Of a DNA stretch of 64,000 nt, positions 47,230 through 63,324 are shown in pieces (positions within the stretch are counted from its first letter, which is position 1; every line of letters starts with the position of its first letter). The notes beneath the pieces were generated by a model. The model was not told where the DNA came from and did no database searches. It worked only from the letters and a program-made list of their open reading frames with translations. Location: NCBI GenBank assembly GCA_003024785.1, contig PUQB01000437.1:1-64000 (forward strand), written 5' to 3'. Position numbers and translations under genes: made by a program. This DNA is from Selaginella tamariscina. Its lineage: Eukaryota; Streptophyta; Lycopodiopsida; Selaginellales; Selaginellaceae.

Positions 47230-50200
47230 ATGGAGTCGTCGTCAAATTCTGGGTAAGAATTAAAATAAAATCTGTTATACTCGGATATGTGCTTGAACTA
47301 ATCATTTTTGTATTCAGATGTGGAATTGAGGTGACATTAAAGACGAGAGCAGGAGAAGAGATGGGCAGGGGGATTCTGGAATCAACTTGGCCATATTTCA
47401 AACTAAACGGGAAGCGCATTGGAACAACCATGGTTGCTGTCAAACTAACCTCTGTCACATCGCATGGACAAGCAAAACAATGGAAAGTTGTGCTAGTCAA
47501 GCATCCGAAAGCATGCTGCGAACCCAGATTGAACGATGCTCGACATATGCCTTGTTCCATCCAATGTCACGTTCTCGGATCCAGAGGTCGCCAGTTACAA
47601 CATTAATTTCGGGTGGTTTGTCGACTTGTGGATAATGACGTTCACGTGTTCACTAATGATGTTGACCGTGGAGTTCTTCTTCAACTCAACGAAAGCCCAT
47701 CTATGGAGGGGATCCAACTGGATGTCTACTTCGAAGATCTTCAGACTCATCGAGTAGGTGTATTCTGTCAGAGATTGCTTCACAATACAGAAAATCCACA
47801 AGTGGAGCAATCGTCCCTCTTCACATTGAAGAAGAACACAGCGACATCATAAGGAGATTGAGAGGGTGGCTCGGTCTCAGGTTTTTACAGATCACGTTCA
47901 ATTTGCTTAGAAATTTGGGAGCTGGAAGAGTGTGCCGAGAACATTAGAACAGCTCAATCGGGGATCACACATGTTGATTCGGATCGTAGAAAAATCATCG
48001 TCATCGTTTTGTCAGCTGCACCTGTGGCATCCCATGCTGCAATAAGCCACAAGGAAATGATGTTGGATGATAGGATTTATGAGTGTAGGGTTAAGTATTG
48101 CAGCGTCAACCCAAACTTCAATTACAGGCCACTCAACCAGGAACGTGTAGCTGAGCTCATGGAGAAGATGAAGGACGACAATTCTTACACGTTCCACATA
48201 ATGCTGTTTTGTGCCATACTACGAAAGAAACAAAGGCGCTGACAAAGTGTGGATCACAACACCAGAACAATCATGAAGATTCAGACGGAGAATAGAAAAT
48301 CAATCAAGTACTACATCATTAGTGGCCAGCACACAATAACGGCAGCCCAACGACTTCTCGATGAACACAACAAAGGAACGATGGCAACAAAACTTTCCGA
48401 GCATACCCGTGAGAAGCTGACAAAAAGATCGGCGTTTTTAGCTAAGCCGAATCTCACAATCGAGCAGTACCATAAGTTATCGGCGGAATGGGACGCTGCG
48501 ACACCAACCACTACAACAGCAAAATATGGGAGAAGTTCAAACACACGCGAGCCGTGTGGGAATCTCTTCAGCGACCACAAAGAGCTACGCAGGGAATACA
48601 CAATGCGGATACCGGGTAAGCAAATTGTTTGGGCGGGATTTATCTCGCCGGTATATTAATCTGTCTTTTTTTCAGAGAGTTGAAGAAATTGTAGCAGTTG
48701 ATTTTGCCCAGGTGGGCGGGAAGGAAACATCCTTTTTGATGATGTTGATTTCTTGTCCCGAGGATAGGATCTTTGCCAAATGGTTGGGGATTATGGAATC
48801 CTTTCAAAAGGAACACTGAAGAAGAAGCAGACAAGTGAAGGGAGCCCTCAGAGAAGTCTGCAAAGAAACCCAGTAAGACGCCGAAGGCTAAGTCTGTTCA
48901 ATCTAAAGGATGTAGACAACGATTTCAAGCTCACATGGTTGAAGCCTTTAAATGGAACAACGATGGAGGAGATGGAAGTCTTGGCTGATTTGGTGATTGA
49001 TGGCAAACTACAGATTAACAACAGCAGCCCCACCTCTCCTTTTCATCTCAAGGCAATGGAGTTGAAGACGGTCAGGCACTTCAAGGAGTGGTTGGGAATA
49101 CACTGCCACAAACTGGGTTGGACCTCGGCTTCAACATACGAAGAGGTCAGCAAATATTTGCATGTGACAAACGATGATATGCTTGTCGAATGGGTGAATC
49201 AATCGGAAGATCTGGGCAAGAATCTATTGCACGCCAACGCCAAAAAGGAGAACATTGCATGACGCCTTCTCTTATGGCAGTCCTTCAGCAGCGGAGAACC
49301 GAGTTGAACCTTATAAAGGAGGATGCTACGAATCACGACAAGCCCTACAGATGTTTGTTGTTGGATTCGGAGACTTTATGGGGTAACATCACTGCTTGTA
49401 GGAAACCGTTTCAATTGTTCGTGATGGATCGGCGGGTGTCAAAAAATCCTTCGACAGACAGGACACTAGAGGATTTGGTGGAGAAACTTAGCCGTGCAAG
49501 CATGTACAAAGAAGGTATTTATTATTGAATTCATGCTTGCACTCTTCACTGATACCTACGTTTTCAGGTATTTATTTCTTGATTCTTGCTCATGTCACCG
49601 ATACTTTTGCCCTTTGCCAAGAAGAATAAACATCGTTGGACAGGATTTTATATGAATGATGCTGATCCGAAGTGCATTGATACGGTTGTTCACTTGGTTG
49701 TTAGGAATGCGCCAAACAATTTCAAACTTCCAAATGACTGGCCAGGCATCTGTTTGCACTCCAACGGCCCTGAACCTCCATCCGATACACCGATAGTGAG
49801 AGTGACGTATTCGGCAATGTACGTTATCCAAACATTACAAGTCAAGCGGCACGGAGCATCGTCAACTTGATCAGGGGTCCTCACAGTGATGCGTGGGTTT
49901 TTGACTACTGCACTAGGGGGTCCGTCTTGAAGGAGTGTTACCTTCGGATACATGTGTGTTTGCCGTTGAAAAGGATAAGACCATGGTTGAGGACCTGAAC
50001 AAGTGGATAGAGAGGTTCTCAACTGACTACCCAACGAATCCATAAGGAGTATTTGAGAAAGTTCCCTCCAGATAAGTGCGATAGCTCTGAAGACGAATCT
50101 GGTTCAATGTCGGAGTCTGAGACGAACTTCAATCAGATATTAGACCGGAAGTTATCTCGAGGAGTACAGAACATTCACACACTCCATTACCCATGGAAAC

Positions 50201-50302
50201 ATCAATAGATAAGAAGATCTTGAACCATCTCACAAGCGGCTTAGACCTTCTTCGCCTCACTCAGAAGGTAATAGCGAAGAAGAATTGTTAATAAGTTCTT
50301 AG
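47230..50302 (+). CDS. Gene B, ParB-like plus methyltransferase-like, copy 4, frameshifted
   Basis: ATG at 47230, first intron 47253-47317, further introns at about 48616-48675 and about 49515-49567, stop at 50300. Open pieces complement those of copy 2: 47318-47570 (N-terminal domain), 48085-48370 (ParB-like, with YYIISGQHTITAAQRLL), 48660-49255, 49260-49514 (methyltransferase-like, motif IV position again DRRV) and 49586-49870. Motif I-like WVFDYCTRG lies at about 49890. It shares the in-frame TGA (about 48835) and DRRV with copy 2, so both changes predate the copies or reflect normal family sequence. Other indels are copy-specific. Confidence 0.6.
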
Positions 50303-50410
50303 AGTGACGAATAGTTGTAAATGAGTGTAACATAAGGCATTTTTGTATATTTCGTTTATATTTGTACAGAAAATAAATTCTCAAGGATTAATGAAGCTTT
50401 TAGTTCAAAC

Positions 50411-51735
50411 ATGGGTCACACATTAACAAGGTAAATAATATACCTTGATAATTTTAAGGTCAGCTAATTATCATTTTGCAGATGTAATGAAACATTGAGA
50501 ACATGGATTTTCAGCATTGCCATGAGGTAAGAGAGGGGTTTGGCGAAATTTCTTGTGCCACATGTCAGAATGACAGAGTTCATGCAGGAAATGGATAATA
50601 ATGCAGCTCAAAACATCGTTACCATGGGGCCACTTCAGTTTTTCATCATCATTTTTATTGGCTTCAGTTCCGAAATCTTTCTTCAGCGCATGCAATATCT
50701 GAATCTTGTAAGGATGATGTACAATTAAATGATGAAGGGATAGGCAACGAATAGTGCAACAGATAAATGTGAAAGGGAGCAAACAAGTGATTTGCAAAGT
50801 ATTCAAGAGGCAACGCTATCCATGTTACTCATGGCCATATTGTGTTGTTGGATGTCAATGGTGTTCTGCTTCATCGACAAAGGCCCGAGGATAGGAAAAA
50901 AGAAATCAAACAAGGAGATTTCATTCCTTGTCATGGTAAATTTCGATATGATATTATTTTTCGTCCAGGGTTGGATCGTCTCTTTCAAAAGCTTAAGGAG
51001 ATGGGTGCGCTTGTGGGGATTTGGTCATGCATGCAGATTCATAACTTAACACCGCTTGAATTTGCTTAAGAAACATTGTAGTGTTGCAGAAGAGGTGATT
51101 CGTAAAGATTGGATTTTTGACCAGCGAATATGTTATAAACCTCTCGAATTTCACAATATAAGAAAGGAAAGCAAGCCATACTTCTTCAAGAATGAAAGAA
51201 TAATTGGGACTCATGGGGAGATCAGTCGCTTAAGGATAATGAAGAACGCACATATTAGTGGTAGACGACTCTCCTCAGAAGGCTATGCTCAACCAAAACA
51301 TTGCTTGTATTCATCCAATCACTTTCGATCCATATTCTGATACCGATATCATGGATGAGCTAGTGAACTACTTGGATACGTGCCTCAGAAAGAAGAATCT
51401 CGAAAATTTTGTGAGCAGTATCCACCGTATCAACATTTCCTGAAGCTTTTCTTTCTCGTGATTTTGAATTTTATAAAATGAAGGATAGCAACCGGGCGCT
51501 TTATAATATTATTCTTAAGGAACGTCATTTTTAGATGAGCCTTTATGCAGACCTTCTTATCACATCTTATGTATTAACAAGGATGGCAACTCCCAATTGC
51601 ATTCGTGAGAGTGTTAAGTGGTGGCAACAACATCAAGATATTGACCAAAATGATTTGATTAATCCGGAGAGTGATGATTTAGACAAAATGAGAGATTTCT
51701 TGTATGTTAGGAAGAAAGTATTTATAAAAAATTAA
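50411..51735 (+). CDS. Gene C, HAD/FCP1 (NIF)-like phosphatase, copy 4, frameshifted
   Basis: Near-identical to 21118-22452. Motif I LLDVNGVLL at about 50845, motif III VDDSPQKAML at about 51260. The open end piece 51535-51735 (starting MSLYADLL) is intact here but broken in copy 2. Two short N-terminal introns are tentatively placed before 50570. The frame breaks after HNLTPL (about 51055) by loss of 2-3 bases relative to copy 2. Confidence 0.6.
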
Positions 51736-51983
51736 CATGTTGATAAGAAATGATTTCATTTGTAATTATGTTTGATAGTATTTTTCATTATTGTAAACTA
51801 TTTTTAGAATAATATGAATATTCTAAGATATTTTAGGAATATTCCTTACTAAGTAAGGTTATTGAAGGATTAATTAATTAATTAATTAATATTTAAGGCT
51901 TAATTACATATTAATTAAATAATTAATTAATAATTAAAACTTAAGTATTAATTATAATTTATTTTATTCCCATTTTCACGTAT

Positions 51984-52010
51984 CATGGCCACTTTAATTA
52001 CAACGTGCAT
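51984..52010 (-). repeat. Right terminal inverted repeat, copy 4
   Basis: 27 bp, two mismatches to 22706-22732. Flank starts AAATCA. Confidence 0.88.
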
Positions 52011-52547
52011 AAATCAATAATTATTAATCCTTGTTGTACAAATTTGTCATCTTTAAAACCCTTGTATTTAAGTGCTTTTACAAAAGTGCTTCTATAATAA
52101 ACATTATACAATCTAGTATAGGACTTATAAAATCTCGTAATTAACCAATTGTTGTGTCTCTCACCTAGTTTGGAACTTATAAAATCTTGTAACTAACTAG
52201 TTGTTGTGTCTTATCTATTCATGATTTGTTTTTAGGATTTGATTAACTTTTATGAGCATTTTTTCTTGTATAAATTAAATAAGTGTTAGTACATATTATG
52301 GTTGAATAGAAAAAATGTTTTTATTTTATATAAAAATTCCCTCATTTAAAAAACTCTTCCATGCCATAAGCTAGGGTACTTTCAATTTAAGAAACTTGAC
52401 TTTCTTTTCTTTTGTTGAAAAATTTAGCAATTACATACATTAGCCTCAAATGTTCTTCTTGATGTTTTTCATAAATATATTTAATTGTGTGTATACACAA
52501 ACTTTATTCAAAATGAAAAACACAATCTTTTCTCTAAACATATCTTA
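52011..52547. other. AT-rich flank
   Basis: No gene or repeat recognised. Ends in TCTTA, the left target duplication of the next LTR. Confidence 0.6.
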
Positions 52548-55177
52548 TGTCATAGTTTTTACTATGACTCGACTTTTTACTTTGAAGGTTAACTATTATT
52601 ACCTATTGAATTATGTGACGAACCCTAGATGTAGTGAGAAACAGTCCCACTTAGTGCACTTAGGTGTTTAGGAGTAATCCAACTGATTGTCTTTAGATAT
52701 CACGAAAAATTCTAAGCGAAGGTAGCACTTATCTTCTAGAAAAACCTTCTCTAATTTTAACATCCTAGTTAGGTTTTTCAGTTAGTGCAGATGAGTTCAA
52801 CATGTTAAAAAGGTTAGGAACACCCCTAGAGTTGACCTAACCCTAGGGTTGCCTCCTAAATCTTGAGTAGAGTTTAAGGGTAGGAGTTAGGTTAAGTTTA
52901 AAACTCATTTCATCTAACTAAGGGGTTAGCATTTTGTGAGGGGGGGGCTTCATCACATAAATAAGGTAGGGTATATATTATAGAAGAATTCTTGGGTTCA
53001 TAACTGAGTTTGTTACTCTTTTATCGATGCAAGCTTTAGCTTGTGTCGTTAAGGCACAACTCTATATTGTGTTACCCTAACTTCCAGCCAATAGGGTACG
53101 TCCCACTTTCAAGGTAGCCTACCCTTAACGTTGGCAAATTCATGACTAAAAAGTCTTGTCAGAATGCACGTTCCAAGGGTTAGAGGTTGAGGTGTAGCAC
53201 TCACAGCTAAGTAAGGCACATTCGTGTCCTTGTCCAACTATGAGCGTGGGATCTTGATTGATGGGTTTTCGTTACTAGGTTCCAAAGTGGTTCTGGAGTT
53301 CTGGGGGGGGGCTCTGTCACATAAATAAGGTAGAGTATACGTAGGAGAGCTCCTGGGTTCATGACTGAGTTCGTTGCTCTTCTGCCGGTGCAAGCTTCAG
53401 CTTGTGTTGTTAAGGTACAACCCTCTGTTCTACCGCCCTAACTTCCAGACGACAGGGGTACGCCCCACCTTCGGGGTAGCTTACCCTTAACGTTGGCAAA
53501 TCCATACCTGGGAGGACTTATTGGGATGCATGTTCCAAGAAGTAGAGGTTGAGGCTTGTCTCCAGCCTCCTCCTCCATGTCAAGCTAGGAGCAACACTCA
53601 CAGCTAACCAAGGCACGTTCGTGTCCTTGCCCAACTGTGGGTGTGGGTTCTTGATTGACAGGGTTTCCTTACCGAGTCTTAAAAGATAATTGAGGGGTTC
53701 TAGAGTTGGCATTTAAGAGCCACGTTTGTGGCACTTGGTGCAACTCTTGAATCTAAGGGCTATGGCATGATAGCCCACATCGAGGAAGGCAGTGTCACAT
53801 GGAGATGTGACATTGGGCTAAACGTCACATGGTACAACGCCTGAGGCACGCCCCTTTGGGGTTATGTCATGGGTTTGTTGCTAAGGGTTGGATACTCTAG
53901 CAAACATGCATGCTTGTGCTTGCACTAGGGTGCTAAGCTTGGGCATCCGCTCAAGGGAGGTTAGGTCTCGTAACTAGGTGTGCTTTGGCACACTTGGCTA
54001 GGGGAGTGTTCTCTTTGGAATCCAGGGGTTGAACAACCTAAGCTCATTAGCAAAAGCCCTTTTGTAAGGCACTTGCAAGGTCATGTGCTTAGGGTTATCC
54101 CAAACCTAGCCTTAGGGAGTTTGCTTAGCAGAACACTCATGTCCGCCTACGGCGCACACTCGTGTCCTCACTAAGTACTAGCCCTAGGTCTAGGGTATAA
54201 CTTGGCCAGTCAAACCTTAGGGGTTAGTCGTGGTTCAGGGTACCCCTTGTCGCCCAAAAAGGGTTGTGCTCCCGGATGAGGGTGATTCCTCAAGGGGTAA
54301 GTGACGATGCCTTAGCTATGTCTAGGGGTATGTGTGGAATACACGTCTCCTTGATGGGGGTTAGCGCATGAGCCTGTCTAAGTCTTCTAGGGCAAGACCC
54401 TAAGTCAACTAGGGTTATCCCTCAAGGGTTTTGGGGGCAGACACTCTAGGGAGACTTAGGCTAAACCCTAAGTCAACTAGGGTTATCCCTCAAGGGTTTT
54501 GGGAGTAGACACTCTACGGAAACTTAGGCTAAACCCTAAGTCTCCTGTCCACTTGGGCATTAGAGTCTAACCTAGGGGTCGTTGGGGTTGTTCTGGGAAA
54601 CTTAGCGTTGCTCACACAGGGTGATGACGCCAAATGGCCACTGGCAGCCACGTGTCGCCACGTGTTGGCCCTTTGGGTTAAAACTCTGACACGCAAGGTC
54701 ATGTACTTAGGTTATCCAAACCTACCCTTAAGGAGTTTGCTTAGTAGAACACTCATGTCTTCATTAAGTGTTAATCATAAGTCTAGGGTATGACTTAGCC
54801 ACTTAAACCCTTAGGGTTAGTTGTGGCTTTAGTACCCCTTGTCGCCCTAAAGGGTTGTACTCTCGATGAGGGTGATTCCTCAAGGAGTAAGTGATGATGC
54901 TTTAGTTATATCACGGGGTATGCGTAAGGCACATCTTCTTGATGAGGTTAGGACATGAGCCTATCTAGGTCTACTAGGATAGGATTCTAAAGTTACTTGG
55001 GTTGAGGGGATAGTCATTTAGGGGACGTAGAGTAGGACTTTAAGTCTTCTGCCTAATTAGGCATCTGAGTCAGACTTTTGAGGTTATCTTGAAAAACTTA
55101 GTGTTGCTCACACATAGTGATGATGCCGAATGGCCACTTAACAACCACATGTTGGCCTTTAGGTTAAAACTTTGACA
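52548..55177 (+). mobile_element. Composite solo LTR of the TGTCATAG family
   Basis: Starts TGTCATAG and ends ACTTTGACA, flanked on both sides by TCTTA (52543-52547 and 55178-55182), a perfect 5-bp target duplication. A second, younger LTR lacking its first part runs from about 53300 to 54693 (ending AAACTCTGACA). It carries two 68-bp units, and the older LTR resumes at CGCAAGGTC. Nesting or LTR-LTR recombination are both possible. Confidence 0.8.
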
Positions 55178-55182
55178 TCTTA

Positions 55183-56005
55183 CCACTAAAATCTTTGACA
55201 ACATTGCAATTTGCATAACCCTCATCTATCATGAATCACAAAATACATTTCTGAAATGAAGTTCTCTCTTTATTAAGTTGTTCAGTTTGGTTCATAACAA
55301 CAATTATTAATAACATCTTCGATTTTAAATTTACAACTATGGTGATAATGATTCTTAAGTTTAAATTTTAATTGAGTATTATATACTTGTACAATTGTAA
55401 TAATATATAAACCATGAATCATAAACATGAACAATCATCATTGCCCAATTCTTTATCACTTGTATATAGATGAAATGCACATGTTGCATTCTTTTCACAA
55501 AATTGACTTCACTTTCATATTTTTTTGTTGACAATTTTATTACAAAGCACTTCTTAAAATGAATATATTAATTGGTATAAAATGGGATATCTAAAAGAAT
55601 TGTATGTTATTATATAATGCATTCCTATTTGGTCTCATGTCTCATTGGAAATTGTACACTCACCTTCTTAACTTGCAAAAAGTTAAGAAATGCATTTATT
55701 AATATTAATTGAGCTCAAGTAGTGATAATTGAATGATTTTTGATATAGAGTTTAGTTATTTGACATTATTTGGCTTTTTAAAATTCTTTTATAAATTCTA
55801 TTTTCTAGGCAAAGGTTAAGAGGGGGATGAATATTATGTACAAAAGAGATTGCCAAAGTTGAAGGATGAGAACAAAATGAATACGATTAATGGAGTTTGT
55901 CACTTCAAATCATCTAAAAAAGGTTTCACTTTTACCATCGAGAGTTGCAAGTTTTAGCTAAGACATATTTATGCTTGGTGAGGTTGTCATAGAGATGATG
56001 TTGGA
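55183..56005. other. AT-rich intergenic sequence
   Basis: Nothing recognisable. Confidence 0.55.
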
Positions 56006-56700
56006 TGTCAGAGTTTTGGTTGAAGGACCGACATGTGGCATTACGTAACTACTAAGTGACCATCAATGTCATCCCCTGTGTGAGACGACCCTAAGAGTCT
56101 TAGTCAAATGCCCATGTAGGCATGAGACTTAAGGGCCCAACCTAAGTCCCTAGAGTGACTACTCTCAGAACCCTAAAGACAACATGAGCAGATTTTATGA
56201 TCTTGCCCCAAGAGACTTAGATAAGCTTCACGCCCAAACCTCACCAAGGAAACATGCCTTGCACATACTCTCATGACAAAGCTAAGGCATCATGACTTAC
56301 CCTTTGAGAAATTAACCTTCATTCAAGAGTATAACCCCTTTAAAACGATGAGGGGTACCCTGATCCATGACTAATCCCTAAGGATTTAAATGGCCAAGTT
56401 ATACCTTAATCCTAAGGTTAGTATTTAGTGAAAAACATAAGTGTGGGCATAAGTGTTTTTATTAAGCAAACCCTTAAGACTAGCTAAGGTTTGGACAACC
56501 CGAAGTACGTGACCACATGAGTGCTTCACAAAAGGGCTTCTGCTAATGAGTTTAGGTTATTTAACCCTTGGACATGTTTACATCTAACCAAGTGTGCTTG
56601 CTCTAACACACCTAGTTATAAGACCTAACCTCCCTTAAGTAGATGTTCAATGCTTAGCACCCTAATGCGAACATAAACAGCATGCTTGTTAGGGGCAAAA
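56006..56700 (-). mobile_element. Decayed LTR fragment, reverse orientation
   Basis: Begins TGTCAGAGTTTTGG, the reverse complement of the family LTR 3' end. It matches in reverse the CCCTAAGTC, GGGGTACCCTG and CTAGTTATGAGACC blocks with strong divergence. Confidence 0.75.
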
Positions 56701-57448
56701 AATATGGCATGTAAGAACATAGCATACACAGAACTTTCCTACGGTGGAGGAATAACCTGTAGGAAGGAATAGTAAGAATTTTATGTACATGAAAAATTCC
56801 TACGGGGATAGGAAAAATCCTACGATGGTAGGAAAGATCCTATGCAGGAAGGAAGCAAACGGTTATGATTGTTGAAATGAGAAGGCAAAGGAGGACAAGA
56901 TTCAGTTAGGGGCTAAGAGGGCTATGAAGGCTATAGTGGAGTTAGGGAGAGCTATAAGGAGAGCAATGCATGAGAGAGAGAGAGAGAGAATCTTTATGAG
57001 AGAAGTAAGTCTCCACACTTGTTATTTCTTTGTAATCATTTAGTAATGTAAGTGCATGATTATGATATATGAATTATTAAACATATTCTTGTCTTATGAG
57101 CAAGGTATCTTGTAAATGTTATAACATGGCAATGACCAAAACAAAATCTTATCTTTAACTTTAAAGATGAGATAAATGATATATAAAGCTATTACCAATA
57201 TGAAATCCCCTAATCTTTAACTGGAAATTTTTTCTACACTGTGAACAGTGATTTCTGCACATAGGAAAGTTTGGCCATGTTAATAATGCTTGTCAAGATA
57301 TCCAAACCCCTCAACGTTAAACTCATGACACAATTCCAAAGGTTGTGCCTTGGGAGTTATAATGTGTGCCATCTAGCCTAGTCTATATGTTTATATTATA
57401 ATATTTCCCAATATGTAGTCTATCTCGCCATAACCCTCAGACTCAAGA

Positions 57449-59066
57449 TGTCATAGTTTTATTATGACTCCTCTTTACTTTAGATGTTGATTATTGTTAC
57501 TTACTGTACTATGTTGATGAACTAGATACCTTGAGAAACTCTAAGCGAAGGTAAAAATTAACTTCTAAAAAACTCTCCCTCAATTTTAACGTCCCAGTTA
57601 ATTTTTTTGGTTAGTTCAGATGAGTTAGGCATGTTAAATAGGGTTAGGAACACCCCTAGGGCTGACCTAACCCTAGGGTTGCCCTAACCCACGAGCTAAA
57701 ATCCCTGCCCCCTCATGTAGGTTTAGGTAGGAGTTAAGTTAGGGTTAAGCTCATCTAATTAACAAAGGGGCTGGCATTCCGTGCCAAGCCACTTACACAA
57801 ATAGGAAAAGAGGGGGGTGGGGGGGGGGGGGGCTCCATCACATAAATAAGGTAGTGTATATGTAGTGAGGGTTCCTAGATTCATGACTAAGCTCATTATT
57901 TTTACTAGTGCAAGGTGTCGTCAAGGCACAATTTTTTGTTGTGTTGTCTCAACTTGCAAACAATAAGGGTACATCCACCTTCAGGGTAGCTTATTCTTAA
58001 CGTTGATGAATCCATGCTTGGGAGGTCTTATTGGAATGCACGTTCCAAGAGTCAAAGGTTGAGGCATGTCTCCAGCCTCCTTCTCCACATCAAGCCCTCA
58101 CAACTAAGCAAGACACATATGTGTCCTTGTTTAATTTGGGTATGGAATCTTGGATGATAGATTTTCGTTATCAAGTTCTAGAGGGTTCACAGAGGGGGTT
58201 TAGAGTTGGCATTTAGGAGTCACATCTGTGGCACTTGGTGTAACTCTTGAATTTAAGGGCTATGGCATGATAGCCCACATCATGGAAGATAGTGTCACAT
58301 GAAGATGTGACACTAGGCTAAACAATACATGGTACAATGCTCAAGGCATGCCCTTTGGGCTTGTGTCATGAGTTTATCGCCAAGGGTTAGATACTGTAAC
58401 AAATATGCATACTTGTACTGCACTAGGGTGTTAAGCCTTGGGCATTAGCTCAAGGGAGGTTATTGTAACTAAGTGTGCTTTTGGCACACTTAGCTAGGAA
58501 GGGTTCTTCTTGGGATTTAAGGGTTGAACAACCTAAGCTCATTAGCATGAGCACTTTTGTGAAGCACTCGTAAGGTTGTACTTAGGATTATCTAAACCTA
58601 ACCTTAGGGAGTTTACTTAGCAGAACACTCATATCTACCTACGGCTACACTCATGTCCTCATTAAGGACTTGGCCACTCAAACCTTTAGGGGTTAGTCAT
58701 GGTTCAGGGTACCCCTTGTCATCCTAAAGGGGTTGTACTCCCGGATGAGGGTGATTCCTCAAGGGATAAGTGACGATGCCTTAGCTCTATTACAAGGGTA
58801 TGTATGAGAGACATTTCCTTCATGAGGTTAGGGTATGAGTTTGTCTAAGTCTACTGGAACATGATCTAAAGTCTACTCAGGTTATCCTTTAGGGTTCAGG
58901 GGATAATCATTCTAAGGGACTTAAGGTAGAACTTTAAATATCCTGCCTAATTAGGCATTTGAGTCAGACTTTTGGGGTTATCTTGGAAGATTTAGCGTTG
59001 CACACAGGGTGTTGATGCCTGAACCAGCCACTTGGCATTCATGCCCTTTGGGTAAAAGCTCTGACA
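57449..59066 (+). mobile_element. Solo LTR with CAAGA target duplication
   Basis: TGTCATAG to GCTCTGACA, 1,618 bp, with CAAGA on both sides (57444-57448 and 59067-59071). It has a G homopolymer near 57815 in the same position as other members. No primer site follows, so it is a true solo LTR. Confidence 0.88.
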
Positions 59067-59071
59067 CAAGA

Positions 59072-61408
59072 GCTACACCTAGTGCCACAGATGTGACTCG
59101 CAAATGCCAACTTTAGAACCCTCATTATGACCCCTCAAGAACATAGTAAAGAGAACCCGTCTAATTAATAGAACGTATACTTTGATAAAATCTTGCAGGT
59201 ATGTGATCGGGTTATTGAACAAAAAAAGTTAGTTAACCTTTAGATGTGGCATACTTAAGCATAACAGTGTGGATCTACCAATCCTAAGGTAGGCTTACCC
59301 TTAGAGGCAATTCACATGTGCCCTCACTCTTAAGAATCTTTTTACCCTTGTGGGTTTTACATGTAATATTTTATACTCACCCTCGCGAGGGTCTCGAGGA
59401 TAAGATTCTAAATAAGCCTAGATTTATTTAAATTCCCTTACTAGATTTATGCTTTTTCTTGCCACGTGTTTTGTTATCATATTTAAATAAAGATTTTTAA
59501 ATATATTAATATAAATAATTAATATTTTTAATTTTATTTATTTTATATAAAAAATTATATAATTGAGAAGCCTACAATTTATACTTATTTTATTTTAAAA
59601 ATAAAATTTATTATAAACTTAAATTAATATCACAAGTAAAAAATCACATGTAACCCTCACCCTCGCCCTCACCCTTATGTGAGGTAAGGCACATGTGAAC
59701 TGCCTTTAGGGTGTGACGATTTAGGACAACACAAAGGATGTGTCTTGATGGGGTAGGAAGGAATTAGACACTTTTTAGTTTTTGACATGTTTTTCCCACC
59801 ATTACTCTACTTAATTTATGTGACGAAGGTGCCCATTTTATAAAGTGGATTCACATGGAATTTTATTTTCAATGAAATATCAATTGGTGAGTGTAAATGC
59901 CGGTTTAAGGCATAGGTTAAGGCAACCTTGTGGTTAGGTCAAAACTAGGTGTGTTTACTCACCAAAATTAATTAAGACTCTAATTAGGATGTAAAAAATG
60001 AGGGTGTAGTTTTGTAGATGAAAGGGTTATCTTGCATAGAGTTTTTTTACAAAAATCTAATGAGACTCCACTAGACTGTCACTAAATATGTAAGTGTACT
60101 AAGTGTAGGATTTGTTAACATAATTTAATAAGTAATAATAATCTATCTCTAAAGTAAGAGTAATAATAATAAAAATTATAACATTGGATGGCCACTTAAC
60201 AACCATATTTTACATGTTAGCCAAAACTTTAATAATAGAGCACACATAATATTTACTTGAATTTAATTCTAATAATTAAATTTAAATAAGTTCGTTTAAA
60301 ATATAACCAAATCCACCTAGATAGTAACCTAAAGATGAAAGGTAGAGTACAAATAGTATTCACTTCAAATTAGATTTTGAATAATAATTAATGATGTTCA
60401 TTATTTTTATTTTATTTATTTTTAATTTACAAATTTATTAAAATGAACCAATTTAATAACATATTTTACCATATTAACACAAACTAATATGTCCTACCAA
60501 GATGGTCAACTAGAATAAGTGTTAAACTTTGTCAACACAATGTATATGTTATGTTGAATGGTCAATTTAATAAGTCGTTGATTATATTTTACACATGACA
60601 ATACGATGTGATATGTGGAATTGAAACAGTATTGATAACATATTTTACCGTGTCAACACAATTTTATAGCATATCTTACTATGTCAACACAACAATTTAA
60701 TATGTAGTGTTGAGAAGTCATTTAGATATTAAGATGATAACATATTTTACTATGTCAATACAACTTGATATGTAAGATAGTCAATCTAGAATAAGCCATT
60801 GATAACAAGTTAACAAAATCTGATATGCCATTTAAATAATAAAATAGAATTATTATTATTTTTTACATTTTTAATTTTACAACATATTCGAACCCAAAAC
60901 CTCAATTCTACAAGACTTTTATAAAGAGACAACTGCTTAAATTTTGTTTGAGTTATACTTAAAACCATTGATTTTATTATCGAGAAAAACATTTCACACG
61001 GTGATTTAGGATAATCTTAATTAAAAACATTCACACTAACCTTAACACATTAATAACAGGGCAATTATTTATTCGACTCCTTATTTATATTGCATAAGGT
61101 TGGTTAACCAAACTGTGTGATAAAGATTAAACTTTAATTTTATATTAAAACATTTACCTTTCTCTCTCACCCATAGAAGTTTCAGTGTGGTTATGTGATT
61201 TGTAGGCTTATTAACTTGAAGTGGACATTAAATAAAAAGAGTAACAAGCCCAGGATATAATCCCTGGCATTATTGTATCATATTACTGTTTTTCTTAATC
61301 TCAACCGTCAGTGATAATTCTGTATTCTCGGGTCCATACCCCTAATAGCACATTTTAAAGTTTTAAAAGACATATCTTTTTTATTAACATTTTGTGGACC
61401 TGGTTTGT
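59072..61408. other. AT-rich intergenic sequence
   Basis: No gene seen. Loose repeats of ACATATTTTAC...TGTCAACACAA occur at about 60450-60760. Short AT-rich ORFs are not credible. Confidence 0.6.

Positions 61409-63324
<1,916 letters not shown>

Larger units (their letters stand above)
45632..52010 (+). mobile_element. DNA transposon copy 4 (gene B/C half)
   Basis: Starts inside the gene B-intron microsatellite and runs through array, hairpin, genes B and C to the right TIR (51984-52010). It looks like an older copy into which copy 3 inserted, its left half now missing. High similarity to copy 2 throughout, with scattered indels. Confidence 0.85.
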
